Shown here in pieces: positions 1 to 7,799 of a stretch of DNA of 13,154 nt (positions are counted from its first letter, which is position 1; every line of letters starts with the position of its first letter). A model generated the notes under the pieces. That model was not told the origin of the DNA. It worked only from the letters and a program-made list of their open reading frames with translations, and ran no database searches. The DNA comes from Lysobacteraceae bacterium. GTDB lineage: Bacteria; Pseudomonadota; Gammaproteobacteria; DSM-19610. A program made the translations under genes and the position numbers. The stretch covers positions 1 through 13,154 of the forward strand of contig JAIVHA010000143.1 in NCBI GenBank assembly GCA_020201295.1, in the 5' to 3' direction.

Positions 1-103
1 GGGAGAAGGTGCCCGCAGGGCGGATGAGGGAGCGAGTGTTCCCGCACGCAACTTGAAGTGCAGACAAGGAAGATCGGCATGCAATCCTTATCAGGAGTAA
101 GAC

Positions 104-1219
104 ATGGATTTTAACCAGCTGCTCAAGCTCATGGTGCACAAGGGCGGCTCCGATCTGTTCATCACCACCGGCATGGCGCCGAGCATGAAGGTGAATGGCA
201 AGATCGCACCCGTGACCCAGAACAGCCTCACCCCGGATCAGGCGCGCGAGGTGGTGTTCAGCGTCATGACGCCGCAGCAGCGCGAGGAATTCGAGCAGCA
301 GCACGAATGCAACTTCGCCATCAGTGCCTCCGGCGTAGGTCGTTTCCGTGTCAGTGCCTTCTACCAGCGCAACCATGTGGGCATGGTGCTGCGCCGTATC
401 GAGACACATATTCCCAGTGTCGACGAGCTGAAGCTGCCGCCCATCATCAAGACCCTGGCCATGACCAAGCGCGGCCTGATCATCTTCGTGGGCGGCACCG
501 GCACCGGTAAATCCACTTCGCTGGCCGCCATGATCGGCTACCGTAACCAGAACAGCACCGGCCATATCATCACCATCGAGGACCCCATCGAATTCGTACA
601 CCAGCATTCGGGCTGCATCATCACCCAGCGCGAGGTGGGCGTGGATACCGAATCCTTCGAAACCGCCCTCAAGAACACCCTGCGCCAGGCCCCCGATGTG
701 ATCCTGATCGGCGAGATCCGTACCCGCGAAACCATGGACTACGCCGTCGCCTTTGCCGAAACCGGTCACCTGTGCCTGGCTACCCTGCATGCCAACAACG
801 CCAACCAGGCGCTGGACCGCATCATCAACTTCTTCTCGGAAGACCGCCGCGACCAGCTGCTCATGGACCTGTCCCTGAACCTCAAGGCCCTGCTGGCCCA
901 GCAATTGATCCCCACCCCCGACGGCAAGGGCCGGCGCTGCGCCGTGGAAGTGCTGATCAATACCCCGCTGGCCTCCGACCTGATCCGCAAGGGCGAGATC
1001 CACGAGCTGAAGCAACTGATGAAGAAGTCCGGCCAGCAGGGCATGAAGACCTTCGACCAGGCCCTGTACGAGCTGTACAAGGCCGGCGAGATCACCTACG
1101 ACGATGCCCTGCATCACGCCGATTCCGCCAACGAAGTGCGCCTCATGGTCAAGCTCAAGGATGGCGAGGTGGACGCGGACACCGCCCTTAGCGGCATATC
1201 GCTGGTGGACACCGAGTAG
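104..1219 (+). CDS. pilU: Type IV pilus twitching motility ATPase PilU
   Basis: This is a cytoplasmic hexameric secretion-type ATPase of the PilT/PilU family, which powers pilus retraction at the inner-membrane base of the type IV pilus. The 371 residues match the family length. Visible motifs are a Walker A loop (GGTGTGKS, about 130-137), an Asp box (TIEDPIEF, about 157-164), a Walker B (DVILIGEIR, about 198-206) and a His box (TGHLCLATLHANN, about 220-232). The C-terminal segment (KQLMKKSGQQGMKTFDQALY, about 303-322) is PilU-like, and the AIRNLIRE retraction motif of PilT is absent. The start is supported by CAGGAG six bases upstream. pilT usually precedes pilU; no pilT tail can be read in the 103 bases before it, so it may lie just outside. 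The link to the ackA-xfp pair downstream is probably only positional. Confidence 0.92.
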   Translation: MDFNQLLKLMVHKGGSDLFITTGMAPSMKVNGKIAPVTQNSLTPDQAREVVFSVMTPQQREEFEQQHECNFAISASGVGRFRVSAFYQRNHVGMVLRRIETHIPSVDELKLPPIIKTLAMTKRGLIIFVGGTGTGKSTSLAAMIGYRNQNSTGHIITIEDPIEFVHQHSGCIITQREVGVDTESFETALKNTLRQAPDVILIGEIRTRETMDYAVAFAETGHLCLATLHANNANQALDRIINFFSEDRRDQLLMDLSLNLKALLAQQLIPTPDGKGRRCAVEVLINTPLASDLIRKGEIHELKQLMKKSGQQGMKTFDQALYELYKAGEITYDDALHHADSANEVRLMVKLKDGEVDADTALSGISLVDTE

Positions 1220-1237
1220 GTATCGCTGTCCCCGGCG

Positions 1238-1259
1238 GGTTCCGGTATCATCCGGAACC
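1238..1259 (+). promoter_or_regulatory. Hairpin abutting the ackA start codon
   Basis: GGTTCCGG and CCGGAACC form a perfect 8-bp inverted repeat around a 6-base loop (TATCAT). It ends one base before the ATG at 1260. It occupies the place where a Shine-Dalgarno sequence would lie, and no purine-rich ribosome site is visible. No T-run follows, so a classical intrinsic terminator is unlikely. A translational or post-transcriptional control element is the better guess. The structure is seen directly; the function is inferred. Confidence 0.5.
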
Positions 1260-2372
1260 ATGCCGATGATCCTCACGATCAATGCCGGCAGTTCCTCCCT
1301 GCGTCTTGCAGCCTTCGAGGCAGGGCCAGACGGCCTGCATCGTACCGCCGCCATCCATCATGCGCGTGACGGGGCCGGCCCGCGCGACCTGCTCCAGCGC
1401 TTTCTTCACGATCACAAACTGCCGGCCCCGGAGCGGGTGGTTCACCGCGTGGTACACGGGGGCGACGCATTCGTGACGCCCTGCCGCATCGATGCAGCCG
1501 TGGAGGACGGGATCGACCGCCTCGCACCACTTGCACCCCTGCATAACCCCGCCGCGCTGGAACTCATCCGGATCAGCCGCGAGCTGTTCGGTGAAACGGT
1601 GTTCCAGGTCGCGGTATTCGACACTGCCTTCTTTCATGAACTGCCCGACCTGGCCGCGGGCTATGCCCTGCCCGGGGAGCTGGCCGCCCGGTACGGGTTG
1701 CGTCGCTATGGCTTTCATGGCCTGGCCCACCAGGCCCTGTGGCAGTCCTGGCGGGAACGCCAGTCACCAGCGCCGCAAGGCGCGCGCATCATCAGCCTGC
1801 AGCTGGGTTCGGGCTGTTCCATCAGCGCCATCCGCGACGGGCGGCCGCTGGATACCTCCATGGGATTCACCCCCCTGGAAGGCCTGGTCATGGCCACCCG
1901 CAGCGGTGATCTGGACCCCGGGTTGCTGTTGTACCTGCAGCGGCACGCGGGTCTCGATGCGCGGCAGCTCGAGGAGATACTCAACCACCGCAGCGGCCTG
2001 CTGGGCCTGTCCGGATCGAGTGGCGACATGCGGGAGCTGCTCGCCAGCGATAGCCCGGGGGCGCGCCAGGCCATCGGTCTATACTGTTACCGGGCGGCCA
2101 AGTACATCGGAGCCTATCTCGCGGTGCTCGGCGGCGCGCAGGCGATCGTCTTCGGTGGTGGTGTCGGCGAGCACGCGCCCCTGATCCGCGCCCGCATCCT
2201 GGAGAACCTGCGCTGGGCGGGCATCCATCTCGATCCGGCGGCCAATGAGGCCACCATCGGCCAGCCCGCCTGCATCAGCGCCAGCACCAGCCCGGTGTCC
2301 ATCTGGGTGCTGCCCGTGGATGAAGCAAGCCTGATGGCGGAACAGGCCCGGGCACTGTCGTCCGGGCGCTGA
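1260..2372 (+). CDS. ackA: Acetate kinase (acetate/propionate family kinase)
   Basis: The enzyme converts acetyl phosphate and ADP to acetate and ATP in the cytoplasm. The 370-residue protein, slightly shorter than the usual 400, opens with the family signature TINAGSSSL (6-14). It also has HRVVHGG (63-69), VFDTAFFHELP (119-129), RRYGFHGLAHQAL (148-160), DTSMGFTPLEG (198-208) and ATRSGDLDP (212-220). Active-site residues of the Methanosarcina enzyme map with a constant offset of 27: R64 (R91), D121 (D148), H153 (H180) and R214 (R241). The position of His208 is Gln181 (LQLGSG instead of HLGNG), an evident departure from the classical enzyme. The start at 1260 places the signature correctly; 1266 is an alternative ATG. 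The frame is open further upstream, but that part overlaps pilU and resembles nothing. The gene is followed after 30 bases by xfp, the enzyme that supplies acetyl phosphate, so the two very likely share a transcript. Confidence 0.9.
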   Translation: MPMILTINAGSSSLRLAAFEAGPDGLHRTAAIHHARDGAGPRDLLQRFLHDHKLPAPERVVHRVVHGGDAFVTPCRIDAAVEDGIDRLAPLAPLHNPAALELIRISRELFGETVFQVAVFDTAFFHELPDLAAGYALPGELAARYGLRRYGFHGLAHQALWQSWRERQSPAPQGARIISLQLGSGCSISAIRDGRPLDTSMGFTPLEGLVMATRSGDLDPGLLLYLQRHAGLDARQLEEILNHRSGLLGLSGSSGDMRELLASDSPGARQAIGLYCYRAAKYIGAYLAVLGGAQAIVFGGGVGEHAPLIRARILENLRWAGIHLDPAANEATIGQPACISASTSPVSIWVLPVDEASLMAEQARALSSGR

Positions 2373-2402
2373 CGTGCCGCAGTAACCAACACGGAGAAAC
2401 GC

Positions 2403-4784
2403 ATGAAGGGAACGACAAACACAACCCCGCTGGATTCCCGGGAACTCGAACAGATCCATGCCTACTGGCGCGCCTGCAACTACCTGGCGGCGGGCATGAT
2501 CTACCTGCGTGACAACCCGCTGCTGCGCGAACCGTTGCAGCCGGAGCACATCAAGGAGCGCCTGCTCGGCCACTGGGGTTCAAGCCCGGGCCTGAGTTTT
2601 CTCTATGTGCACCTCAATCGACTGATCCGGAAACATGACCTGGACGCGATCTTTCTCGCCGGGCCGGGCCACGGCGCGCCCGGCGTGCTGGCGCCGGTCT
2701 ACCTGGAGGGGGCCTATTCCGAGGTTTATCCCAACAAGGCCGAGGACGAGGACGGCCTGCGGCGTTTTTTCCGGGAATTTTCCTTTCCCGGCGGCATAGG
2801 CAGCCACTGCACTCCGGAGACCCCCGGCTCCATCCATGAGGGCGGCGAGCTGGGCTACAGCCTGTCCCATGCCTTCGGCGCCGCCTTCGACAACCCCGAC
2901 CTGCTGGTGGCAGTCATGGTGGGCGACGGCGAGGCGGAGACCGGCCCGCTGGCCACCGCCTGGCATTCCAACAAATTCCTCAACCCCGCGCGTGACGGGG
3001 CCGTGCTGCCGGTGCTGCACCTCAATGGCTACAAGATCAACAACCCCACGGTGCTGGCGCGCATCCCGCACGAGGAGCTGGAGGCCCTGTTCCGGGGCTA
3101 TGGCTGGACGCCGTACTTCGTGGAAGGCGACGACCCGGACCTCATGCACCAGGCCATGGCCGCGACCCTGGACGAGTGCGTGCGCGAGATCCACGCGATC
3201 CAGACGCGCGCGCGCGATGGACAGGAGACCTTGCGCCCGCGCTGGCCCATGATCGTGCTGCGCAGCCCCAAGGGTTGGACCGGACCGAAGGAGGTGGATG
3301 GCCACGCCATCGAAGGCAGCTGGCGCGCCCACCAGGTGCCGCTGCCAAAGGCACGCGACGATGAGGGCCAACGCCGGGCGCTGGAAAGCTGGCTGCGCGG
3401 CTACCGCCCCGAGGAGCTGTTCGACGCGCAGGGGCGGCTGGTTCCGGAGCTGCGCGCCCTGGCGCCGCAGGGTCCGCGGCGCATGGGCGCCAACCCCCAT
3501 GCCAACGGCGGCGTGCTGCGCAAGACCCTGCGCATGCCGGACTTTCACGACTATGCCGTGGCGGTGGAGCGCCCCGGCGCCGGCCTGGCCGGCAATACCT
3601 TCCCCCTCGGCGAGATGCTGCGCGACATCCTGCGCGCCAACCCGGACAACTTCCGGGTGTTCGGTCCCGACGAGACCAGCTCCAACAAGCTGCAGGCCGT
3701 GTACGAGGCCAGCAAGAAGACCTGGCTGGCCGAGTACCTGCCGCAGGACGCCGACGGCGGCGAACTGTCACCGGACGGCCGGGTCATGGAGCTGTTGTCG
3801 GAGCACACCCTGGAGGGCTGGCTGGAGGGCTACCTGCTGACCGGCCGGCACGGCTTCTTCTCCACCTACGAGGCCTTCGTGCATGTGATCGACTCCATGT
3901 TCAACCAGCATGCCAAGTGGCTGGCCATCTGCGAGGACATCCCCTGGCGCGCGCCGGTGTCTTCGCTGAACCTGCTCATCACCTCCACCGTGTGGCGCCA
4001 GGATCACAACGGCTTCACCCACCAGGATCCCGGCTTCCTGGACCTGGTGGTGAACAAGGATCCCGCCGTCACCCGCATCTACCTGCCGCCCGATGCCAAC
4101 TGCCTGCTGAGTGTCGCCGACCACTGCCTGCGCAGCCGCAATGACATCAATGTCATTGTGGCCGACAAGCAGCAGCATCTGCAGTACCTGGACATGGATG
4201 CCGCCATCCGTCACTGCACCAAGGGGCTCGGCATCTGGGACTGGGCCAGCAACGACCAGGGCGGCGAGCCCGACCTGGTGATGGCCTCCTGCGGCGATAT
4301 CCCCACCCAGGAGGCGCTGGCCGCTGTGCAGCTGCTGCGCGGGTATTTCCCGGAGCTGAAAATCCGCTTCATCAATGTGGTGGACCTGTTCACCCTGGCC
4401 TGTGCCGGCGAGCATCCCCATGGTCTCTCCGATCGGGATTTCGACAGCCTGTTCACCCTCGACAAACCGATCATTTTCAACTTCCACGGCTACCCCTGGC
4501 TGATCCACCGCCTCGCCTACCGGCGCACCAACCACAATCACCTGCATGTGCGCGGCTACAAGGAGAAGGGCAATATCAACACGCCACTGGACCTGGCCAT
4601 GGAAAACGAGATCGACCGCTTCAGCCTGGTCATCGATGTCATCAATCGCGTGCCAGGCCTGCTGGTGGCCGGTGCCCATGTGAAGCAGGAGATGCGCGAC
4701 CGGCAGATCGACTGCCGGCGCTATGCCTACGAGCACGGCATCGACAAGCCGGAGATCCGCGAGTGGCGCTGGTCGGAGTCGTGA
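2403..4784 (+). CDS. xfp: Xylulose-5-phosphate/fructose-6-phosphate phosphoketolase
   Basis: This thiamine-diphosphate enzyme cleaves xylulose-5-P (or fructose-6-P) with inorganic phosphate to acetyl phosphate plus glyceraldehyde-3-P (or erythrose-4-P). The 793-residue length is typical. Visible signatures are GPGHGAP (87-93), EGGELGYSLSHAFGA (146-160), the ThDP-binding stretch VGDGEAETGPLATAWHSNKF (173-192), LNGYKINNPT (207-216), then FGPDETSSNKL and GRHGFFSTYEAFVHVIDSMF in the middle and C-terminal domains. All three phosphoketolase domains are complete and no frameshift is seen. The start follows GGAGAAA seven to eight bases upstream. With ackA just before it, the pair recovers acetyl phosphate as ATP and acetate. 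Specificity for xylulose-5-P alone or for both sugars cannot be read from sequence. The 3' end is eight bases from a large palindromic repeat. Confidence 0.96.
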   Translation: MKGTTNTTPLDSRELEQIHAYWRACNYLAAGMIYLRDNPLLREPLQPEHIKERLLGHWGSSPGLSFLYVHLNRLIRKHDLDAIFLAGPGHGAPGVLAPVYLEGAYSEVYPNKAEDEDGLRRFFREFSFPGGIGSHCTPETPGSIHEGGELGYSLSHAFGAAFDNPDLLVAVMVGDGEAETGPLATAWHSNKFLNPARDGAVLPVLHLNGYKINNPTVLARIPHEELEALFRGYGWTPYFVEGDDPDLMHQAMAATLDECVREIHAIQTRARDGQETLRPRWPMIVLRSPKGWTGPKEVDGHAIEGSWRAHQVPLPKARDDEGQRRALESWLRGYRPEELFDAQGRLVPELRALAPQGPRRMGANPHANGGVLRKTLRMPDFHDYAVAVERPGAGLAGNTFPLGEMLRDILRANPDNFRVFGPDETSSNKLQAVYEASKKTWLAEYLPQDADGGELSPDGRVMELLSEHTLEGWLEGYLLTGRHGFFSTYEAFVHVIDSMFNQHAKWLAICEDIPWRAPVSSLNLLITSTVWRQDHNGFTHQDPGFLDLVVNKDPAVTRIYLPPDANCLLSVADHCLRSRNDINVIVADKQQHLQYLDMDAAIRHCTKGLGIWDWASNDQGGEPDLVMASCGDIPTQEALAAVQLLRGYFPELKIRFINVVDLFTLACAGEHPHGLSDRDFDSLFTLDKPIIFNFHGYPWLIHRLAYRRTNHNHLHVRGYKEKGNINTPLDLAMENEIDRFSLVIDVINRVPGLLVAGAHVKQEMRDRQIDCRRYAYEHGIDKPEIREWRWSES

Positions 4785-4792
4785 GGCAATGC

Positions 4793-5053
4793 CTAGTACT
4801 CCTTCAACCTGAAATTTACGTATTGTCATGGCCACGGAAGCACACGGAAAAACACGGAAGGATTGCATTGCTGCCAATGGAAGCCACCCGTAGGAGCGGC
4901 CTCTGGCCGCGAACCCTGTGTGGTACCCCGGGCATTCGCGGCCAGAGGCCGCTCCTACGGGCGCCTTGCATTACGACGTAAATATGTTCCGTGTTTTTCC
5001 GTGTGCTTCTGTGGCCATAACAATACGTCAATTTCAGGTTGAAAGAGTACTAG
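4793..5053. repeat. Nested palindromic repeat, copy 1 (full length)
   Basis: This 261-bp element fills the xfp-hyhB gap. Its ends are CTAGTACT (4793-4800) and AGTACTAG (5046-5053). The outer arms, 4793-4859 and 4987-5053, are 67 bases each and pair at 63 of 67 positions. Each outer arm carries three ACGGAA-type units spaced exactly 10 bp apart (4834, 4844 and 4854 on the left). A perfect 27-bp inner stem lies at 4887-4961. No open reading frame or transposase is inside, so it behaves like a non-autonomous, MITE- or REP-like element. A second copy in the same orientation lies at 10542-10756. About 99 bases of the left half (4805-4903 against 10553-10651) differ at three positions. Confidence 0.9.
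4887..4961. repeat. Inner REP-like stem-loop of copy 1
   Basis: Perfect 27-bp arms at 4887-4913 and 4935-4961 (core GTAGGAGCGGC...GCCGCGAA) enclose a 21-base loop at 4914-4934. The loop starts CCCTGTGTGG and ends CCGGGCA. The core resembles the GTAGGAGCGG-type REP sequences of pseudomonads and other gammaproteobacteria. No T-run follows either arm, so it is not a standard intrinsic terminator. It could still impede exonucleases or polymerase 3' of xfp. Confidence 0.9.
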
Positions 5054-5063
5054 TATCTCAATA

Positions 5064-6197
5064 ATGGAAACCATATCGAAAGCGAGGGAAGAAAATGCCG
5101 GCTTCCTGGCGCGCAAGCACCTGGCCACCCTGCTGGAGGCCGGGCGCGCCTTGGGTTACCGCTGGCAGGGGCCGCAACTTCGGGATGGCGCCATTGTCAT
5201 TGCCCCCCTGGAAGAACCCACGGCTCTGCCCTGGGGCACCGGCGACCGCCAGGCAGCGGGGGAATATCGCACCCGGCCCGGCGATCCGCGGCGGGCCTTC
5301 GCCTGGGCCAACGGCCCGCAGGCCCTCAAGCCCCTGGTGTTCGCACCCCGGGAAACCCTGTGGCGGGTGAAGCGGGATGCGCAGGGACGGCTGGCCTTCG
5401 CCGCCGAGACCCCGCTGGTGCCGCGCACCGCCGTGCTGGGGGTGCGTGCCTGTGATCTCGCCGCGCTCGAACTCCAGGACCGGCATTTCCTCGCCCCGGG
5501 CCGCGAGGACCCTCATTATGCCGAGCGCCGCCGCGGCCTGTTGCTGGTGGCGGTGAATTGCACCCATCCCGCCGCCACCTGTTTCTGTGCCTCCACCGGC
5601 GATGGCCCCGCTGCGGAAAGTGGCTACGATCTGCGGCTCGACGAACTGGACGATGGCTACATCGTGCAGGTTGGCAGCCAGGCCGGGCTGGCCCTGTTCG
5701 AGCAACTGACCCTGCAGCCGGTAAGCGAGGCCCAGTGGCAGGCAGCGGCCTCCGCCACGGAACAGGCCGTGGCGGCCCAGCATCGCGTCCTGCCGCCAGG
5801 CAACCTGTCAGGTCCGCTGTTCGATAACCTGGATCATCCGCGCTGGGAGGCGGTGGCGGAGCGCTGCCTGTCCTGTGGCAACTGCACTTCCGTATGCCCT
5901 ACCTGCTTTTGTCATCGCCAGGACGCCGCGCCCGGCCTCGATGGCGCGAGCAGCGACCAGCAACGCAGCTGGGATTCCTGTTTCAGCGAGGGGCATTCCT
6001 TCGTGCATGGCCGCAGCCTGCGCCATGACACCCGTACCCGTTACCGCCAGTGGCTGACCCACAAGCTCGGTGGCTGGCATGCCCAGTATGGCCGCAGCGG
6101 TTGTGTCGGCTGTGGCCGCTGCATCGCCTGGTGTCCCGTGGGCATCGACATCACCGAAGAGGCGCAGGCGATCTGCGCGGGAGGCGAACATGAATAG
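5064..6197 (+). CDS. hyhB: Group 3b [NiFe] hydrogenase beta subunit (4Fe-4S electron-transfer)
   Basis: This is the iron-sulfur electron-transfer subunit of a cytosolic NAD(P)-linked hydrogenase/sulfhydrogenase (HydB/HyhB family, 377 residues, close to the family length). It relays electrons between the small subunit and the flavin subunit. Two ferredoxin-like 4Fe-4S motifs lie near the C-terminus: C268-x2-C271-x2-C274-x3-C278-P, with extra C281 and C283, and C347-x2-C350-x2-C353-x3-C357-P. Further cysteines are at 166, 173 and 175. The N-terminal half has the family pattern including VLGVRACDLAALELQD (about 124-139). The ATG at 5064 is the first start after an in-frame stop at 5040. It has no good ribosome site (GAAAGAG lies 16 bases away) and begins ten bases after the upstream repeat ends. 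It overlaps the next gene by eight bases, and the order beta-gamma-delta-alpha equals that of the Pyrococcus furiosus hydBGDA operon. Confidence 0.9.
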   Translation: METISKAREENAGFLARKHLATLLEAGRALGYRWQGPQLRDGAIVIAPLEEPTALPWGTGDRQAAGEYRTRPGDPRRAFAWANGPQALKPLVFAPRETLWRVKRDAQGRLAFAAETPLVPRTAVLGVRACDLAALELQDRHFLAPGREDPHYAERRRGLLLVAVNCTHPAATCFCASTGDGPAAESGYDLRLDELDDGYIVQVGSQAGLALFEQLTLQPVSEAQWQAAASATEQAVAAQHRVLPPGNLSGPLFDNLDHPRWEAVAERCLSCGNCTSVCPTCFCHRQDAAPGLDGASSDQQRSWDSCFSEGHSFVHGRSLRHDTRTRYRQWLTHKLGGWHAQYGRSGCVGCGRCIAWCPVGIDITEEAQAICAGGEHE

Positions 6198-7023
6198 ATA
6201 CCGCCTTCCCTTCGACGCCGAGGTGGCCGAACGGGTACAGGAAGCCGCGGACGTGTTTTCCCTCTACCTGCGCATGCCCGATCCGGACCTGGCGCGTGAC
6301 TATGCCTTCGCGCCCGGCCAGTTCAACATGCTGTACCTGCACGGCGTGGGTGAGATCCCCATTTCCATCGTCTCCGATCCGGAGGAACCGGATCTGCTCA
6401 TGCACACCCTGCGCGCCGTGGGGCGGGTGACGAAGGGATTTGAAAAACTCAGGGTGGGGGATCACATCGGCGTGCGCGGGCCCTTCGGCCGGGGCTGGCC
6501 GCTGGCGCAGGCCGAGGGCCGGGACCTGTTGCTCATCACCGGCGGCCTGGGTTGTGCGCCCCTGGTGTCGGTGATCGAGTACGTCATGCGCCGGCGCGAG
6601 CGCTTCGGTCATGTCACCATCATCCAGGGCGTGAAGCACCACAATGACCTGATCTGGCGCACGCGCTACGAGGCCTGGATGCGCCAGCCCGATACCACCG
6701 TGTTGCTGGCAGCCGACGTGGCCGACGCCGGCTGGAGCTGGCACGTGGGCCTGGTCACGGACCTGCTCGACCAGGTGCCGCTGGGTGCGCAGGGCGCCGC
6801 CACCATGATCTGCGGTCCCGAGCCCATGATGCAGGCGGCCGCGCAGCGCTGCCTGCAGCTGGGCGTGCACGAGGACGAGGTGTGGCTCAGCATGGAGCGC
6901 AACATGCAGTGCGCCACCGGCCATTGCGGCCACTGCCAGCTCGGCCCGGAGTTCATCTGCAAGGACGGGCCGGTGTTTCCCTATACAAAGCTGCGCCCAT
7001 TGCTGGGCAGGAGGGGGCTATGA
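6190..7023 (+). CDS. hyhG: Group 3b [NiFe] hydrogenase gamma subunit (FAD/NAD(P)-binding)
   Basis: This is the diaphorase-like subunit that exchanges electrons with NAD(P)(H). The 277 residues look like ferredoxin reductases and dihydroorotate dehydrogenase electron-transfer subunits. A flavin-binding barrel carries the IPISIVSDP segment (56-64). The pyridine-nucleotide fold starts at LLLITGGLGCAPL (113-125) and includes ICGPEPMM (207-214). A C-terminal [2Fe-2S] motif reads C241-x4-C246-x2-C249-x7-C257. The ATG at 6190 follows GGGAGGC by a few bases and overlaps the end of hyhB. The frame is open upstream, but that part lies within hyhB and has no family similarity. Preference for NADP over NAD, usual in this group, cannot be decided by eye. 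Confidence 0.91.
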   Translation: MNRYRLPFDAEVAERVQEAADVFSLYLRMPDPDLARDYAFAPGQFNMLYLHGVGEIPISIVSDPEEPDLLMHTLRAVGRVTKGFEKLRVGDHIGVRGPFGRGWPLAQAEGRDLLLITGGLGCAPLVSVIEYVMRRRERFGHVTIIQGVKHHNDLIWRTRYEAWMRQPDTTVLLAADVADAGWSWHVGLVTDLLDQVPLGAQGAATMICGPEPMMQAAAQRCLQLGVHEDEVWLSMERNMQCATGHCGHCQLGPEFICKDGPVFPYTKLRPLLGRRGL

Positions 7024-7799
7024 CTACCCGGCCGAAAGTGGCGGTGCACAAGTTCAGCTCCTGCGACGGCTGCCAGCTGGCCTTCCTGAATGCCGGCGAG
7101 GCCCTGCTGGCCCTGCCGGAGCTGCTCGACATCGTGCACTTCGCCGAGGCCGGCATGCTGGATCCCGACGCACCGGTGGACATCGCCTTCGTGGAGGGCA
7201 GTGTCTATACGCCCGAGGACGTGGACCGCATCCGGCGCATCCGTGCCAGCAGCCGCTACCTCATCAGTATCGGCGCCTGCGCCACCTCCGGCGGCATCCA
7301 GGCCCTGCGCAACCTGGGCGATACCCGTGACTGGGTGGGCGCCATCTACGCCCGGCCCGAGTACATCCAGACCCTGGACCAGTCCCGCGCCATTGCCGAG
7401 GAGGTGAAGGTGGACCTGGAGCTGTGGGGCTGCCCGGTGACCACGGCGCAGGTGGTGGCCGCCATCCGTGCCCTGCTGTATGGCGTGGCACCGGTGAAGA
7501 ACCGTGACAAGGTGTGCATGGACTGCAAGCGCAACCAGACCGTATGCACGCTGGTCGCCAAGGGCGAGCCCTGCCTGGGTCCGGTGACCGGTACCGGCTG
7601 CGGTGCGATCTGCCCCGCCTTCGGCCGTGATTGCTACGGCTGCTTCGGCCCGGCGGAGAATCCCAACACCGGCGCCCTGGCACAGTGCTTCCAGGGCCTG
7701 GGCCTGCTGCCCGTGGATATCGCCCGCCGCTTCCTGTTCATTTCCAATGACGCCCCGGCCTTCGCGGCCGAAGGCAAGAAATGGAGGGAGGAGGCATGA
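7020..7799 (+). CDS. hyhS: Group 3b [NiFe] hydrogenase small (delta) subunit
   Basis: This small subunit carries the iron-sulfur wire from the NiFe site. The 259 residues begin with the proximal-cluster motif C15-x2-C18 (SSCDGCQ), completed by C87 (IGACATSGG) and C138 (WGCPV). Eight more cysteines at 166, 169, 176, 185, 194, 198, 205 and 208 suffice for two further 4Fe-4S clusters. There is no twin-arginine signal peptide or membrane anchor, so the enzyme should be cytoplasmic. The ATG overlaps the stop of hyhG (ATGA) and follows a strong GGAGGGGG ribosome site, which favours translational coupling. The subunit corresponds to HydD of P. furiosus. Confidence 0.93.
   Translation: MTTRPKVAVHKFSSCDGCQLAFLNAGEALLALPELLDIVHFAEAGMLDPDAPVDIAFVEGSVYTPEDVDRIRRIRASSRYLISIGACATSGGIQALRNLGDTRDWVGAIYARPEYIQTLDQSRAIAEEVKVDLELWGCPVTTAQVVAAIRALLYGVAPVKNRDKVCMDCKRNQTVCTLVAKGEPCLGPVTGTGCGAICPAFGRDCYGCFGPAENPNTGALAQCFQGLGLLPVDIARRFLFISNDAPAFAAEGKKWREEA

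Noticed and set aside
1..103. Possible tail of pilT or another upstream gene
   Set aside because: One frame is open to a TAA at 98-100, but its translation does not resemble the PilT C-terminus, so nothing is called.
4140..4157. Perfect palindrome AATGACAT-CA-ATGTCATT
   Set aside because: It is inside conserved xfp coding sequence (NDINVIV) and is most simply a chance effect of codons.
3768..4877. Long minus-strand frame of 369 codons opposite xfp
   Set aside because: It lies antisense to a fully recognisable phosphoketolase, has no family motif, and arises from GC-rich codon structure.
4793..5053. Insertion sequence or CRISPR-like array
   Set aside because: There is no transposase frame, no convincing target duplication and no spacer pattern; the units are arms of a palindrome.
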